Assembly (NCBI GenBank): GCA_949317995.1
Contig: OX439041.1
Span: forward strand, 45,555,269 to 45,619,268
Origin: Acholoe squamosa
Lineage: Eukaryota > Annelida > Polychaeta > Phyllodocida > Polynoidae
Reading direction: 5' to 3'
Length of the DNA stretch: 64,000 bases
Position numbers and translations under genes: made by a program. Below the pieces are notes generated by a model. The model was not told the DNA's origin. It saw only the letters and a list, made by a program, of their open reading frames with translations, and ran no database searches. Positions 63,039-64,000 of the stretch are shown piece after piece (positions within the stretch are counted from its first letter, which is position 1; every line of letters starts with the position of its first letter).

Positions 63039-63799
63039 ATCACCATATGTAGGTACACTAGAATGAGTATAATGTCAAGGAGAAAATCCTCTTGGGATAT
63101 ATAGATGTCTCAGTTGTTATGGCTCAGTGGGGGGCAATATAATATTAATATAAAATATTTCTAACATGCATATGTCATAGACCTATAGGACTGACAAGCA
63201 TGTGGTGTACCCCTTAGCACCACCGTACATAGGTACATTGAATCATTGACTAAAGGAGAGTAATTAATATTTAGTAAATTATTTCATAACATGTTAATAT
63301 ATGTGGTCCAGGGAATATCCATGCAAAATATTGTCATAACTGGATGAATACATTACAGCCTATTCGGAGAAATCATAGAAATATCACCGTACGTAGGTAC
63401 ATCACCATGCATAGGTCCATGATTGAAACCTATGCCATAGAATGATAGAAATAGCTAATGCTATCTATAAACCTATTGATATACTTCAACTGACTAAGGA
63501 TGAATACTATGGACCAGTTACAATACCAGAAATCAATAAATTTGTGAAGATAATGACTGCAATACATAGACATCACCATACGTAGGTACATCACCATACG
63601 TAGGTCCAGCTCCATAAGTGGGTATAATTAATTGCAGCATAATCTATTCTTATCATAGATATAAATGATAAACACCCCTAGCCAACATGTTGTTTGACTG
63701 TATGAACAAAATATATCAGTTTTCTTGCAAATAATTCTGTTTTATAGCAACCCATGTAATTTGTTCATATACAAGATTCATCACCGTAGGTAGGTCCCC
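63039..63799. repeat. Recurring 16-bp motif CACCRTACGTAGGTAC
   Basis: Copies start near 63041, 63221, 63386, 63403, 63574, 63592 and 63783. Two doublets have an 18-bp internal spacing and successive groups are about 165-190 bp apart, as in a degraded satellite. The sequence between copies is not obviously conserved. Confidence 0.6.
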
Positions 63800-64000
63800 A
63801 GTTTTTTACCAGTTTTTTTGCCAGTAATTAACATTATATGCTGCCTTTCAGCCCACAAGAAATACAAAACATCTGAGCAGTTCAGATTTTTTCTCCTCCT
63901 TGGCCATGTGCTCCATTTTCATGAGAATTGACCAAATACTCTTGAGGGCAGTCTATTGAACTGAAAGCAAATGTAAAGCATATGAATTTATACATGTGTT

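Noticed and set aside
1..64000. CRISPR arrays, bacterial operons, riboswitches, phage genes
   Set aside because: Nothing resembling them was seen. Spliced exons and eukaryotic retroelements make a prokaryotic origin implausible.

Overview
This is eukaryotic DNA, most likely from a marine invertebrate (a lophotrochozoan such as a mollusc or brachiopod, or an invertebrate deuterostome; I cannot decide which). The reasons are short exons with GT/AG borders spread over kilobases, many microsatellites, abundant retrotransposons and MITE-like elements including an Ngaro-type tyrosine-recombinase retrotransposon, and a phytanoyl-CoA-dioxygenase-like gene of a kind common in marine invertebrates. There are no bacterial operons, and most of the window is transposon or intron sequence.

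1-2.5 kb: the 5' end of a Ty1/copia element on the minus strand (LTR 712-957, leader, first 46 Gag residues running off the window), a MITE, a relic of a Ty3/gypsy LTR, a 14-bp palindromic minisatellite and a long hairpin. 2.5-15.4 kb: a complete, young Ty3/gypsy element on the minus strand. It has 392-bp LTRs with two differences, gag, pol in the -1 frame, and a 1001-codon third ORF with two zinc-finger-like motifs, preceded by its own candidate promoter. 15.4-40.7 kb: scattered exons of a PhyH-family dioxygenase gene on the plus strand. Its introns hold an Ngaro element (23.7-29.1 kb, flanked by a 112-bp duplication), a 2.2-kb TIR element filled with minisatellites (30.5-32.7 kb) and a 5.1-kb structure with ~480-bp inverted ends containing a broken LINE (33.5-38.6 kb). 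The gene looks dead: one exon has an in-frame stop, a (TA)n tract sits on a splice donor, and one exon is missing.

40.9-41.9 kb: a 990-bp non-coding LTR element (TRIM-like) on the minus strand whose LTRs each carry a foldable tRNA-Cys(GCA)-like sequence. Its primer-binding site is complementary to the 3' end of that same tRNA-like sequence plus CCA. This is the most unusual object in the window.

44.3-54.4 kb: two divergent paralogous genes for small secreted cysteine/Gly-Tyr-His-rich proteins, one complete (151 aa) and one lacking its last exon. Between them lies a 0.76-kb element with 15 copies of a GC-rich 15-bp palindrome. 54.7-56.4 kb: an inverted second long copy of the minisatellite TIR element; a 222-bp short copy lies in an intron at 52.5 kb. 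58.9-62.6 kb: two exons of a Cys-loop (pentameric) ligand-gated ion channel extracellular domain, the second with a 1-base frame break. 63.0-63.8 kb: a recurring 16-bp motif spaced about 165-190 bp apart.

All exon calls come from reading translations and splice signals by eye. No alignment or database search was run.
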